Shown here piece by piece: positions 34,943 through 44,164 of a DNA stretch of 64,000 bases (positions are counted from its first letter, which is position 1; every line of letters begins with the position of its first letter). A program made the translations under genes and the position numbers. Source of the DNA: Psychromonas ossibalaenae ATCC BAA-1528 (GTDB lineage: Bacteria; Pseudomonadota; Gammaproteobacteria; Enterobacterales; Psychromonadaceae); contig NZ_KB906976.1 in the NCBI RefSeq assembly GCF_000381745.1, positions 1-64,000 on the forward strand, read 5' to 3'. The notes below the pieces were generated by a model. The model was not told where the DNA came from, made no database searches, and saw only the letters and a list, made by a program, of their open reading frames with translations.

Positions 34943-35306
34943 AAGCATTAAATAATTTAAACGAAATCAAACTAGACGCAGCCTAAAGTAAAATCGATAC
35001 AAACTTCGAAATATTTTCACCAGCTCATTTCCCCTGTATTCGACTCTGAATTTTATCAGAGCGGGATTTAAGGACTAACCCCGCCAAACAAATACTTAGA
35101 GTACAAATCATATGAAAGAGATAGCCAATATTAAAACTGGCAACTAGGCCTTGCATCACCAATGAATTTTGAGTTTTCATGTTGAAATTGTTAATATCCG
35201 CCGCAGAATTTTATTTAGTGGTCTAATCACTTTTATTTCTAAGAAGCATTTCGTTTTTACTTTTCGATCAAAAAGGTATTAAAGGACAAACACTTGAGTA
35301 GCATTT
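34943..35306. other. Intergenic region upstream of the BCCT gene
   Basis: About 360 bp of AT-rich sequence. A GCGGG/CCCGC pair near 35061-35085 could form a hairpin. No ORF of note or recognised operator. Confidence 0.4.
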
Positions 35307-36887
35307 ATGGATAACACATTAAACAAATACAGTATAGAAACGACTGACTATCATGTTGGTCAAGACAACGTTCAAAAGTGGGGTTTCGATATTCATAACC
35401 CCGTATTCGGAATAAGCGCAGGTCTTATTTTTCTATTCCTTTCAACACTTCTGATCGTCGATCCCAGTACCGCTAAAGAAGCATTAAACAGCCTTAAGAA
35501 CGGCATCATGGAAGATTTCGACCTCTTATTTATGTGGTCAACTAACTTTTTTCTTCTCTTCGCTTTGCTGTTGATGCTGTCGCCGCTTGGCAAGATCCGG
35601 ATCGGCGGCAAAGATGCCGCCTCGGAACACTCTACGGTTTCATGGCTTGCGATGCTTTTTGCCGCCGGTATGGGTATTGGTCTTCTGTTCTGGGGAGTAG
35701 CAGAACCAACGGCTTACTTTACTGACTGGTGGGGGACGCCGTTTAACGTAGAGGCGTATACGCCGGAAGCGAAATCACTGGCCATGGGGGCAACTATTTT
35801 CCACTGGGGTATCCACGGCTGGTCTATCTATGCCATTGTTGCTCTCTCGCTGGCATTTTTTACCTATAACAAGGGCCTGCCGCTGTCAATTCGTTCTGTG
35901 TTCTACCCGATATTCGGCGATAGAGCCTGGGGCTGGTTAGGTCATGTCGTCGATATCATGGCGGTACTGGCGACCCTGTTTGGTTTGGCAACTTCTCTTG
36001 GTCTTGGTGCACAGCAGGCTACCAGCGGTATTAACCACGTATTTGGTACTAACGGCGGCATTGGTATGCAGCTGGGGATCATTGTCTTCGTGACTTTTAT
36101 TGCCATTTTATCTGTTATTCGCGGTATCGAAGGCGGCGTTAAAGTACTGAGCAACATCAATATGCTGTTTGCATTAGCCCTGCTGCTGTTCGTTACTTAC
36201 GTCGGCTTTGATATTGTAAAGGTCTCTATTCCTGACACATTTATGGCTTATGCAGAAAATATTATTGCTCTGAGCAACCCTCACGGCCGTGAAGACACAA
36301 CATGGATGCACGGCTGGACAGTATTCTACTGGGCATGGTGGATTTCATGGTCTCCATTTGTAGGTATGTTTATTGCGCGTATCTCTAAAGGTCGTACAGT
36401 ACGCGAATTCCTGTTTGCAGTGATCTTTATTCCTACTCTAATGACTATTATCTGGATGGCTATTTTCGGCGGTATTGCTGTCGACCAGGTGGTCAATAAA
36501 GTCGGCGAGCTGGGTGTTAATGGGTTGACTGATATTTCGCTAACCTTGTTCCAAGTATATGATGCACTGCCGTTCGGCTCTGCAATTTCGGTTATTTCAG
36601 TTGTATTAATACTGATATTCTTTATTACCTCGTCGGATTCTGGCTCACTGGTAATCGACAGCATTACTGCCGGCGGCAAGATAGATGCGCCAATTCCACA
36701 ACGAATTTTCTGGGCTGCAGTAGAAGGAGCCATCGCGGCAGTGATGCTCTGGATCGGCGGCAAAGAAGCACTTCAGGCACTGCAGTCCGGTGTTGTTGCA
36801 ACTGCCCTGCCGTTCACCTTTGTCCTGTTGTTGATGTGTTTCAGCCTGATTAAAGGTTTAAACAGCGAACGAACATTATACAAATAA
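35307..36887 (+). CDS. BCCT-family betaine/choline/carnitine-type transporter
   Basis: A 526-aa protein with 12 expected membrane segments. BCCT signatures are AAGMGIGLLFWGVAEP in helix 3, FHWGIHGWSIYAIVALSLAFFTYNKGLPLSIRS, and WTVFYWAWWISWSPFVGMFIARISKGRTVREF with the aromatic substrate box. It imports a quaternary ammonium compound such as glycine betaine or choline, or a sulfonium analogue such as DMSP; the substrate is not resolved. The ribosome site is weak (GAG). It stands alone, with no betAB genes here. Confidence 0.92.
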   Translation: MDNTLNKYSIETTDYHVGQDNVQKWGFDIHNPVFGISAGLIFLFLSTLLIVDPSTAKEALNSLKNGIMEDFDLLFMWSTNFFLLFALLLMLSPLGKIRIGGKDAASEHSTVSWLAMLFAAGMGIGLLFWGVAEPTAYFTDWWGTPFNVEAYTPEAKSLAMGATIFHWGIHGWSIYAIVALSLAFFTYNKGLPLSIRSVFYPIFGDRAWGWLGHVVDIMAVLATLFGLATSLGLGAQQATSGINHVFGTNGGIGMQLGIIVFVTFIAILSVIRGIEGGVKVLSNINMLFALALLLFVTYVGFDIVKVSIPDTFMAYAENIIALSNPHGREDTTWMHGWTVFYWAWWISWSPFVGMFIARISKGRTVREFLFAVIFIPTLMTIIWMAIFGGIAVDQVVNKVGELGVNGLTDISLTLFQVYDALPFGSAISVISVVLILIFFITSSDSGSLVIDSITAGGKIDAPIPQRIFWAAVEGAIAAVMLWIGGKEALQALQSGVVATALPFTFVLLLMCFSLIKGLNSERTLYK

Positions 36888-36971
36888 CCATCGCATTTAA
36901 GCTGACTTAAATATTCATCGGCAAACTTCACAATCGGTCTCAAGCCTATCTTTGAAACCGATTTTCACTTT

Positions 36972-37042
36972 ATACCAATCGCACTAATTATCTAATCTAT
37001 TATGCAGGTTAAAATAGGCCATCTATTTAGTGTGATTGGTAT
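36972..37042. mobile_element. Short MITE-like inverted repeat (71 bp), ATACCAAT family
   Basis: ATACCAATCGCACTAAT at the left is matched in reverse complement by ATACCAATCACACTAAA at the right. It has the same end motif as the 161-bp element at 13346-13506 but a much shorter interior, so it is probably a deletion derivative. Confidence 0.6.
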
Positions 37043-37068
37043 TATACCCAAACTACTTCAAGATGCAG
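37043..37068. repeat. Solo end of the TATACCCAA element family
   Basis: TATACCCAAACTACTTCAAG followed by ATGCAG matches the terminal repeat of the element at 4423-4687. No partner end or interior follows. It abuts the 71-bp element directly, suggesting one inserted at or beside the other. Confidence 0.6.
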
Positions 37069-37414
37069 AAATCAACATATTGTACCTGTTTGCTAATATG
37101 TGCCTGCCAACCCATGAACGAATACTTGAGCTCCGCCACAACTAATGCCATTTAATTAGAAAAGCACAGATACTCTACTAGGCTAATATTAAGTAGTCGC
37201 ACTGCGTTCATTTGAGTTTCGAAGAAAAACAGATTTAACGACTCATATAACGAAAGGTGCAGAACACCCCGCTATTGTCGGAATCATAGAAATGAAAAGA
37301 CAACGATACATAGTGGACAACTTACTCCAGTCAAAAAGGCCGTTTATTTCTGCTATTCCCCTATTAACCGAGGGGCATGATTTCTTATGTTAACCAGGCA
37401 GAAGGATCAAATGC
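37069..37414. other. Intergenic region upstream of the MMPL exporter
   Basis: About 345 bp without an ORF; it should carry the exporter promoter. I see no clear operator. Confidence 0.4.
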
Positions 37415-39928
37415 ATGTTGTTTTCACCATCAGATACTTATGACCGAATGTTGCTCAGCAGGCCCTGGCTGTCCCTAATAGTTATCAGCCTGATCGTGGC
37501 CTTCTTCGGATCCTATGCGGGCAAGTTCCGGCTGGATGCCTCCGCCGATACTCTGGTGCTGGAAAATGATCAAGCTCTTCAGTATTACCGCGCGATCAAA
37601 GCCCGTTATGGTTCAGACGACTTTCTGATTGTTACCTATACGCCGAACAAGGAGCTGTTCGATGAGCCGGTGCTGGCCGATCTGCAGAAATTAAGAGACA
37701 GCCTGAGGCGGCTGCCGGGAGTTGACTCTGTGATCAGTATTATGGATGTGCCGCTGATTGACAGCCCGCCGGTGAGCCTAGAGGAGATACGCGACTCAAT
37801 CCGTACTCTGGACAATCCGGATACCGACAGAGACCTTGCCCGTAGAGAACTGCTCTCCAGTCCCCTGTATACTAACCTGTTGATCAGCCAGGACGGCGAA
37901 ACAACCGCCCTGCAGATTAATATGAACCGCGATCAGGCGTACTATGAACTGCGCAGTCGCCGTAACCAGCTGCGTGAAATGCGTATCGACGGCGATCTCA
38001 CTGCAGAGCAGCGTGATGAGCTTGCGTCGGTCTCACAACTATTTACGGCCCACAGCACGGAGTCGCTCGAACGGCAGAGCAGCTTGATCGCAGATATCCG
38101 GAAAATAATGGTTGAGCACCGGAAAGGTGCAAGGTTGTATTTGGGGGGAGTACCGATGATCACGGTCGACTCCATCGACTTTATCCGTCACGATCTGCTT
38201 AATTTCGGCCTAGGAATACTGGCCTTATTAGTCGTTCTGCTGGCAGCTGCATTCGGCAAGCTGCGCTGGGTTGTTCTCCCCCTGCTTACCTGCTTTTCTT
38301 GCGGGATAGTGATGATCGGTTTTCTCGGGTTAAGCAACTGGCCGGTGACAGTTGTGTCTGCCAACTTTATTTCTCTGCTCTTGATCATCACATTATCACT
38401 CACCATCCACCTGATTGTTCGCTATCAGGAACTGCATGCCCAGCAGCCCTACGCCAGCCAGCATACCCTGGTGCTGGAAACTGTGAAGAAGAAGCTTCTG
38501 CCCTGTTTCTATACTGCAGCAACGACGATGGCAGCATTCTCCTCTCTGCTGGTAAGCGATATACGCCCGGTGATTGACTTCGGCTGGATGATGACCATCG
38601 GCATGGCGGTCGCCTTTTTACTCACATTTACCCTGTTTCCGACCACCTTAATGCTGTTGAAGCCGGGTCGCCCGAGCAGACAGCGCAATATTACCAGCGT
38701 GATCACCACTTTTCTCGCTAGACGGATAGAATCCCATGGGAAAGTAGTTCTAGCGGTCTTTTCGGCTTTATTTCTGCTTAGCTGCATCGGCATCAGCCTG
38801 TTGACAGTGGAAAACCGCTTTATCGATTACTACAAGAAGTCGACCGAGATCTATCAAGGTATGGAGCTGATTGACCGCAAACTGGGAGGAACCACCCCGC
38901 TGGATATAGTGATCGATGCACCGGCCGAACTATCAGATCAGGATGAAGCGCAGCTGGGAATCGAAGAAATTGCTCTACTGGAGGAGCTGGGTTTTGATCC
39001 CGAAGAGTTTGAGCCGGACCCAGAAGAGGATGCCAGTATTACCGCCCGCAGTTACTGGTTCAAAATCAGCAAGTTCAAGGAGATCATGGCCATCCACAAC
39101 TATCTAGACGGGCTGCCGGAATCCGGCAAGGTGCTGTCTATCGCCACCGCTATGGAGATATTGGAAACCCTGGATCCGCCTTCGCTGGCTGACAACTTCT
39201 ATCTGTCCGTCCTGTACAAGAATCTGCCCGATGAGGTCAAGCAGGTACTATTTGCCCCCTATCTATCGGAGAATGGTGATCAGCTCAGGTTCAGCGTGAG
39301 GGTATTTGAATCAGATTTATCCCTGCAGCGAAACGTGCTGTTAGATAAGATCCGCAGGCACCTGACCGGCCAGCTTGGTCTGAATCACGAACAGGTACAC
39401 CTGACCGGTATGGTAGTGCTTTACAACAACATGCTGCAGAGCTTGTTTCGCTCTCAGATCCTGACCATCGGCGTGGTTTTTCTGGCAATCTTCATAATGT
39501 TTATACTGCTGTTCAGGGATCTGAAAATAGCGGCTGTCACGCTGGTTCCAAACCTGGCGGCGGCGTCTATGGTGCTGGGTCTGATGGGCTGGTTCGGGAT
39601 CCCGCTGGATTTAATGACTATTACCATAGCAGCAATCTGCATCGGCATCGCAGTTGATGACGCCATTCACTACGTGCATCGTTTTATCGATGAATACCAT
39701 AGGCATCAGGACTACTGGACCGCCGTGCGGCACTGCCACGCAAGCATTGGACATGCCATCTATTACACCTCTGTCACAGTAATACTAGGATTTTCAATCC
39801 TAGCGCTGTCTAACTTTATCCCCACGATCTATTTCGGCCTGTTAACCGGCTTTTCGATGTTAATCGCACTGCTGGCCAACCTGACATTACTACCGCTGCT
39901 TCTAGTCCGATTCAAACCGCTGGGTTGA
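37415..39928 (+). CDS. MMPL/RND-superfamily exporter (HAE-3 type)
   Basis: An 837-aa inner-membrane protein with the duplicated RND layout: helix 1 near 16-33, a large periplasmic loop with SDDFLIVTYTP, a five-helix bundle about 230-415, a second loop about 430-690, and a final bundle ending LANLTLLPLLLVRF. ICIGIAVDDAIHYVHRF in the second half is the characteristic helix-4 proton-relay region of HAE-3/MMPL proteins. No membrane-fusion protein or outer-membrane channel is adjacent. Likely cargo is a hydrophobic lipid-like or hopanoid compound, by analogy. The gene looks GC-richer and CTG-richer than its neighbours, hinting at transfer. Confidence 0.88.
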   Translation: MLFSPSDTYDRMLLSRPWLSLIVISLIVAFFGSYAGKFRLDASADTLVLENDQALQYYRAIKARYGSDDFLIVTYTPNKELFDEPVLADLQKLRDSLRRLPGVDSVISIMDVPLIDSPPVSLEEIRDSIRTLDNPDTDRDLARRELLSSPLYTNLLISQDGETTALQINMNRDQAYYELRSRRNQLREMRIDGDLTAEQRDELASVSQLFTAHSTESLERQSSLIADIRKIMVEHRKGARLYLGGVPMITVDSIDFIRHDLLNFGLGILALLVVLLAAAFGKLRWVVLPLLTCFSCGIVMIGFLGLSNWPVTVVSANFISLLLIITLSLTIHLIVRYQELHAQQPYASQHTLVLETVKKKLLPCFYTAATTMAAFSSLLVSDIRPVIDFGWMMTIGMAVAFLLTFTLFPTTLMLLKPGRPSRQRNITSVITTFLARRIESHGKVVLAVFSALFLLSCIGISLLTVENRFIDYYKKSTEIYQGMELIDRKLGGTTPLDIVIDAPAELSDQDEAQLGIEEIALLEELGFDPEEFEPDPEEDASITARSYWFKISKFKEIMAIHNYLDGLPESGKVLSIATAMEILETLDPPSLADNFYLSVLYKNLPDEVKQVLFAPYLSENGDQLRFSVRVFESDLSLQRNVLLDKIRRHLTGQLGLNHEQVHLTGMVVLYNNMLQSLFRSQILTIGVVFLAIFIMFILLFRDLKIAAVTLVPNLAAASMVLGLMGWFGIPLDLMTITIAAICIGIAVDDAIHYVHRFIDEYHRHQDYWTAVRHCHASIGHAIYYTSVTVILGFSILALSNFIPTIYFGLLTGFSMLIALLANLTLLPLLLVRFKPLG

Positions 39929-39939
39929 GTTTAATCTGC

Positions 39940-40095
39940 ATGAAAACACACAAACAAAAAGTGTACAAAATGTATAAGTTTAGGACACAGGGTTCCGATA
40001 TTTATGCTTATAGATGCCGTACAGATAATTATTTTACAGCAAGTCAGATTGCCTATCTTGAACCTCAGGGTGAAAAGCGGCTGCCGATACAGTAA
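39940..40095 (+). CDS. Small hypothetical protein, 51 aa
   Basis: A 51-codon ORF (MKTHKQKVYKMYKFRTQGSD...GEKRLPIQ) starts 12 bp after the exporter stop. It is basic and tyrosine-rich (five Tyr), with one Cys. The ribosome site is weak (GAG), but it could be coupled to the exporter, and a good terminator follows. I do not recognise it. Confidence 0.45.
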   Translation: MKTHKQKVYKMYKFRTQGSDIYAYRCRTDNYFTASQIAYLEPQGEKRLPIQ

Positions 40096-40121
40096 AAACA
40101 GCAGTTCCAAAATAAGGCGAT

Positions 40122-40158
40122 TAAAAAACGGCTGTTTTCTCGAACACGCCGTTTTTTT
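40122..40158. terminator. Rho-independent terminator after the exporter unit
   Basis: AAAAAACGGC and GCCGTTTTTTT pair, with an inner TGTT/AACA extension. It has a run of Ts on the plus strand and As on the left arm, so it could work in either direction. Confidence 0.8.
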
Positions 40159-40375
40159 ACATTATTTATGAAATTTTTCAGCGTCCTTATTTCCCTTTAA
40201 ACTAATCACAACAAAGACAAAAAACAAACATATAAAAGCCAATATGGAGGTTCTAATATTTGACTATTTAGAGATATAAAACTGCTGTGTAAAGATACAA
40301 AAATCCGCTCCAACCCCCATAGAATAAGGTGTATTATTGGTACATCTATTTTTCAACTCAGGTAATATTACATTT

Positions 40376-41056
40376 ATGAAATTTGCTCCCGCAGTAGGTC
40401 AAAAATTTAATCAAAACGGATCTGTTCGTCAATTCGCCGGCAACACTTTTGTCTGTCATATCGAACCTGAAAATCCGGTCTTTGAAAAACTGTTATGGGC
40501 GCAGCAGACATTACAAAAAATGCACTGTGCGCATAAGTTTGCTTTCCTGCCTGCATCCAGTTTTCACATGACGCTATTTGAAGGTTTATGTGATCAGGTT
40601 AGAGTTCCTGAATTATGGAGTTCAAAACTGCCGCTGGATCTGCCTCTGCCTGAAGCGACACAAAAACTGCAGCAGGAACTGGCACCAGTAAAGGACAGTG
40701 AAAATTATATTATGGTTTATGATGCGGTTTATAACAGTCCGGTTGGCGGCACCATACTGCATCTGCTCCCGGCAGATCAGCAGTGTCAGCAGGCACTGGA
40801 GCAAAGCCGTCAGCAGCTGAGCGAATTAACCGGGATTCGTCATGCAGATCATCACAGTTACCGTTTTCATATAACACTCAGTTATAAAATTATTGAATTA
40901 AATGAAGATGACGAAAAAGAACTGCAGCAGGTAAGCCGGCGGATTAACCAGCATCTCTCTGAATCATTCGGACAGCTTAGCCACAACCCGCCCGCCTTCT
41001 GCCGTTTCAGTGATATGTTTGCCTTTGAACCGCTGCTCTACCTAAACAAACAGTAA
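40376..41056 (+). CDS. DUF1868 protein (2H-phosphoesterase-like)
   Basis: A 226-aa soluble protein with two HxT motifs, SFHMTLFEG (about residue 62) and RFHITLSY (about residue 163), the signature of the 2H/LigT phosphoesterase fold. The N-terminal VGQKFNQNGSVRQFAGNTFVCHI and overall length fit DUF1868 rather than RNA ligase ThpR. These enzymes act on 2',3'-cyclic or 2'-5' phosphodiesters, but the DUF1868 substrate is unknown. I prefer the ATG at 40376 over an upstream TTG at 40337. Single-gene unit between hairpins. Confidence 0.78.
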   Translation: MKFAPAVGQKFNQNGSVRQFAGNTFVCHIEPENPVFEKLLWAQQTLQKMHCAHKFAFLPASSFHMTLFEGLCDQVRVPELWSSKLPLDLPLPEATQKLQQELAPVKDSENYIMVYDAVYNSPVGGTILHLLPADQQCQQALEQSRQQLSELTGIRHADHHSYRFHITLSYKIIELNEDDEKELQQVSRRINQHLSESFGQLSHNPPAFCRFSDMFAFEPLLYLNKQ

Positions 41057-41072
41057 TAATTCAAAAACATTC

Positions 41073-41106
41073 CGGACCTTTACCGCACTCAGCAGATAAA
41101 GGTCCG
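41073..41106. terminator. Convergent terminator between the DUF1868 and porin genes
   Basis: CGGACCTTTA / TAAAGGTCCG, a perfect 10-bp stem; on the minus strand GTTTTTG follows. A second small hairpin (AGACC/GGTCT, 41159-41182) lies right after the porin stop. Confidence 0.65.
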
Positions 41107-41190
41107 AAGATAAAAACCTGTCCTGTGAATCAGCATCATCAGAACAAAAAGATAATTTAGACCCGCAAAAAACAGCAGGTCTGAGCTAAA

Positions 41191-42324
41191 TTAAAATACA
41201 AAATTAAGACCGATTTTACCGAAATTAGTAATGGTGTCATCGTACCCTGAATTACCGTCAATCACTTTATCAGTCTCTACACGGTAAAAATATTCCGACA
41301 CAAAATAGATACTATCTGTGATCGGATAGCTGTAGTTGAAAATATATTTAACCGCAGTCGACTCATAGGAAGTACGTCCGTCAGCCTGGGTAACTGTTTT
41401 GTCGTTCGGCTCTATTTTAAAAAACAGATTATGCTGATCTAAACGCCAGGAAACCCAGGGGCGAACTTCAACTTCAGTTGTATTTGCGCCCTTAACTCCG
41501 TCAGTATCATAATCGTTACCATCTTTATAAAAGAATTCAACACCGGCAGTTAAATTATCGGCCAGCTGATAATTAAAATTAAACAGTGCTTCATAAAAAA
41601 CAAATTTACCAAGATCGGCGCCGTTAGCGTCTTTATCTTCAGTCAGCCATTTAAGATCGGTATTAAAAGCAAACTTATCATTGACCTGATAACGGTAATA
41701 GGGACGGAAACCGTAACCGTCACCACCGATCAGGCTGGTATCATCTCCCCAGTTGTTCTTTTCATAACCTGTTTTACCCAGGTAAATCGCCTCAAACATA
41801 AACCAGTGCTTACCAATATGCTTTGCATAAGCGGGTCTTAACTCTAATTCTGTCATGCGGAAATCAGTTTCATCCTGATCCGCAGTGTTCAGATCGTTTT
41901 CAAAGGATACCTTCTTTAACAGAAAACCCAGATTAAAGCCGGTATCACCTAAGTTGACCCGTCCGTCACCAAATACCCATTCATGTACCGGGCGTGTATT
42001 TCCCCCTGTCCCTTCGTTTTTAAAATGCTCAACCTTATATTCGGTCAGCCAGTTACCATGCAGACCGAAACCGTCATCTTCAGGTTTATCATATTCAACA
42101 ATGGCATACTTATTGTCACCGAGTGTGATAACACTTTCGGAGGACATTCTGCCCTCCATCACTTTACCGTTTTCATCTCTTACTTTAAGCAGGCTGCCGG
42201 AAAATACCCCCTGGGCGGCCTTTTTTTTCTCCACCAGCGGTTCATTAGAAACAGCATCTTCAGCCCAGACTGCTGGAGACAAAGAGAGACACAAGCATGG
42301 TAATAAAAGTGTTTTTGTATTCAT
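41191..42324 (-). CDS. Outer-membrane beta-barrel porin
   Basis: A 377-aa protein with signal peptide (MNTKTLLLPCLCLSLSPAVWA) and many alternating aromatic/charged beta strands (ELELRPAYAKHIGKHWFMFEAIYLG, KFAFNTDLKWL, NLTAGVEFFYK, SIYFVSEYFYRV) and the C-terminal F of GLNFVF, the BAM recognition signal. About residues 50-80 resemble a small soluble insert before the barrel. It lies downstream of the glycoside-transport locus on the same strand, behind a hairpin, so it probably admits the same oligosaccharide or glycoside. Exact family not assigned. Confidence 0.8.
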   Translation of the reverse strand: MNTKTLLLPCLCLSLSPAVWAEDAVSNEPLVEKKKAAQGVFSGSLLKVRDENGKVMEGRMSSESVITLGDNKYAIVEYDKPEDDGFGLHGNWLTEYKVEHFKNEGTGGNTRPVHEWVFGDGRVNLGDTGFNLGFLLKKVSFENDLNTADQDETDFRMTELELRPAYAKHIGKHWFMFEAIYLGKTGYEKNNWGDDTSLIGGDGYGFRPYYRYQVNDKFAFNTDLKWLTEDKDANGADLGKFVFYEALFNFNYQLADNLTAGVEFFYKDGNDYDTDGVKGANTTEVEVRPWVSWRLDQHNLFFKIEPNDKTVTQADGRTSYESTAVKYIFNYSYPITDSIYFVSEYFYRVETDKVIDGNSGYDDTITNFGKIGLNFVF

Positions 42325-42474
42325 TTTTCTTCCTGTTTACTGTGGTTAAAAGAGTTTTTTACAATATTGCTTAACGGTTAAAACAGCCTGTTTCTGTCTA
42401 TTTTTTTATACAAAATCAGTGGTAAAGGCTAAAAAAAGGCAAAACAAGCCCCTCACAGTGATTTCCGGCAGTGC

Positions 42475-42500
42475 AGAGCAGAGGTTTAAACCTCTGCTCT
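42475..42500. terminator. Perfect 13-bp palindromic hairpin
   Basis: AGAGCAGAGGTTT followed directly by its complement, between the NAGPA-like gene and the porin gene. The stem can be extended imperfectly on both sides. No U-run, so termination strength is uncertain. Confidence 0.5.
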
Positions 42501-42545
42501 GTGCCTGAAATCACAACGAGCAGGTAAATTATTTAGATGGAAAAT

Positions 42546-44126
42546 TTATTCTAGAGGGGGGAATTCAAATACTGCAGTGGAGTAAAGGTTCAGGCCCTGC
42601 TGATCATTACCCGGTCCGTTTCGTCCTCCGGCGGCTACACGGTTGAGGATGGTCATATCTGTACCCTGTTCTGACTGTGTCAGTGCATAAACTTTCATCG
42701 CAGAGCCGCCGTCAATAAACAGCGCGGCAGTGATTTTTTCACCGTCAAAGATATCTATATCCAGCTCCTGCAGGCGCACCAGCAGATTACTGCTGTCAAC
42801 GATATTAGCGCCGATACTCAGTTCATGGCGTCCGTCAAACAGCAGCCAGCCGATGCTGCGTTCAGTCTGAATAATCAGCCCGGCCGGTTCTCGAATTAAC
42901 GCATCAAAATTATTACTCTCTCTGCCGGTTCTGGCTAAAGGCGACAAAGTGCCGGCGGCTTTATGCAGCCCCCTTTCAGCATCAGCACTGCTGAGCTTTT
43001 CACCGGTAGGTACAACAGGCTCGCCATCGATAACCGCAGGCACCAGGCCTCCGAGAATCTGACGGTAGCGGGAAAAATCACAGTTGTCTGAATACGGCCT
43101 GACATCCACCCGCAGGCCGCTCAGCTTCCGGTCTGCAAACAGTTCATTAAAAAGCGCCTCTTTGATAGAAATAACCACACCAAAAGAAGGCAGAGGTGCT
43201 CTGCCGTGCCAGACTTTAATCACCTCTTCATGGGGCTGACTGCCGTCACCTCGGCTGCTTATAAATAAATTTACCCGATTATGCACCGGCAGCATCGGCG
43301 AAAACTCCTGCAGAGCCCCTTCATGTTCCAGCTGACAGGCACTGTTAAACAAAACTATGTCATGCTGATCCAGGCTGTTAAAATCCGGATTGATAATATC
43401 CACTGTCAGTGCTGCGCTGCCGATCTCCAGGTCATAAGCCTGAATCTCAATCTCAGGTAGAATTTCAACGCTGCCGGCAGCAGTTACCGCAAGCGCACCA
43501 CGGTGTACTCCCTGAAAACCGCAGCTTCCCCGTTCACCATGGGCCTTATTAAAGAAATAAAAGCCCAGGTAAGATAACACTTCAGGAAGCTGAAACTCCT
43601 GATCGGCAAAACGCCTGCTGTGAGACCAGATATGATCGCCGCAGTTAAGCTCCCGGGTCATAAAATAACCCAGATTGCCGCAGATCCCCTTAAAAGGCTT
43701 CTGCTCTGCAAGGCGTTCCTTTAAAGTCGCTAACTGACTGTTTTTATAATGATAACCGATAGCGCTGCGGTGAATATCCTCCTGATCGAACCACACTGCC
43801 GACACCGATGTGCTTTTTAACGGCAGCGGATGCGCTGTCGGCTGATAATCCTGTACGCCGGGCAGCCTGTCTGCATTAACGGCCGGCATCAGCATATGCA
43901 CACGTTTGAATTTTAAAACGCTAAGCTGCTGCTGTGAAATTTGAAATGACTGTTCAAGTGACTGCTCAAAATCCTTTTCACTCTGCAGATCCGGATGAAG
44001 CGGATTGCCTTTAGCAGACTGATTAGTCTGAAATCCGTTAAGCGCCTCAGTATTACAATATGTCTGCGGCTGAATAACAAAACTTTCCCACTGCCCGGCA
44101 GTGAGCTGATATTGATTGAGTGACAT
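42546..44126 (-). CDS. Large hypothetical protein with probable phosphodiester-glycosidase (NAGPA-like) C-terminal domain
   Basis: A 526-aa soluble protein without signal peptide. About residues 400-520 follow the NAGPA pattern: GLIIQTERSIGWLLFDGRHELSIGANIVDSSNLLVRLQEL, then ALFIDGGSAMKVYAL (the DGGxS-type loop) and a late GGRNGPGN...LYSTAVF strand. The family cleaves sugar-phosphodiesters such as GlcNAc-1-P-6-mannose or exopolysaccharide links. The first 380 residues are unfamiliar to me. In this locus, with a sugar ABC importer, a GT4 enzyme and a ROK regulator, it may open a phosphodiester-linked glycoside after import. The domain call is by motif only and needs a profile search. Confidence 0.5.
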   Translation of the reverse strand: MSLNQYQLTAGQWESFVIQPQTYCNTEALNGFQTNQSAKGNPLHPDLQSEKDFEQSLEQSFQISQQQLSVLKFKRVHMLMPAVNADRLPGVQDYQPTAHPLPLKSTSVSAVWFDQEDIHRSAIGYHYKNSQLATLKERLAEQKPFKGICGNLGYFMTRELNCGDHIWSHSRRFADQEFQLPEVLSYLGFYFFNKAHGERGSCGFQGVHRGALAVTAAGSVEILPEIEIQAYDLEIGSAALTVDIINPDFNSLDQHDIVLFNSACQLEHEGALQEFSPMLPVHNRVNLFISSRGDGSQPHEEVIKVWHGRAPLPSFGVVISIKEALFNELFADRKLSGLRVDVRPYSDNCDFSRYRQILGGLVPAVIDGEPVVPTGEKLSSADAERGLHKAAGTLSPLARTGRESNNFDALIREPAGLIIQTERSIGWLLFDGRHELSIGANIVDSSNLLVRLQELDIDIFDGEKITAALFIDGGSAMKVYALTQSEQGTDMTILNRVAAGGRNGPGNDQQGLNLYSTAVFEFPPLE

Positions 44127-44164
44127 AAAATAGCTTCTAAGTAGATGAATAAATATAATTCGAA

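Noticed and set aside
36326-36763. 145-codon minus-strand ORF opposite the BCCT gene
   Set aside because: Antisense shadow rich in Ile, Ser and Thr, as expected opposite membrane-helix codons.
41885-42349. 154- and 106-codon plus-strand ORFs opposite the porin gene
   Set aside because: Antisense shadows; the porin signal peptide and C-terminal Phe fix the true strand.
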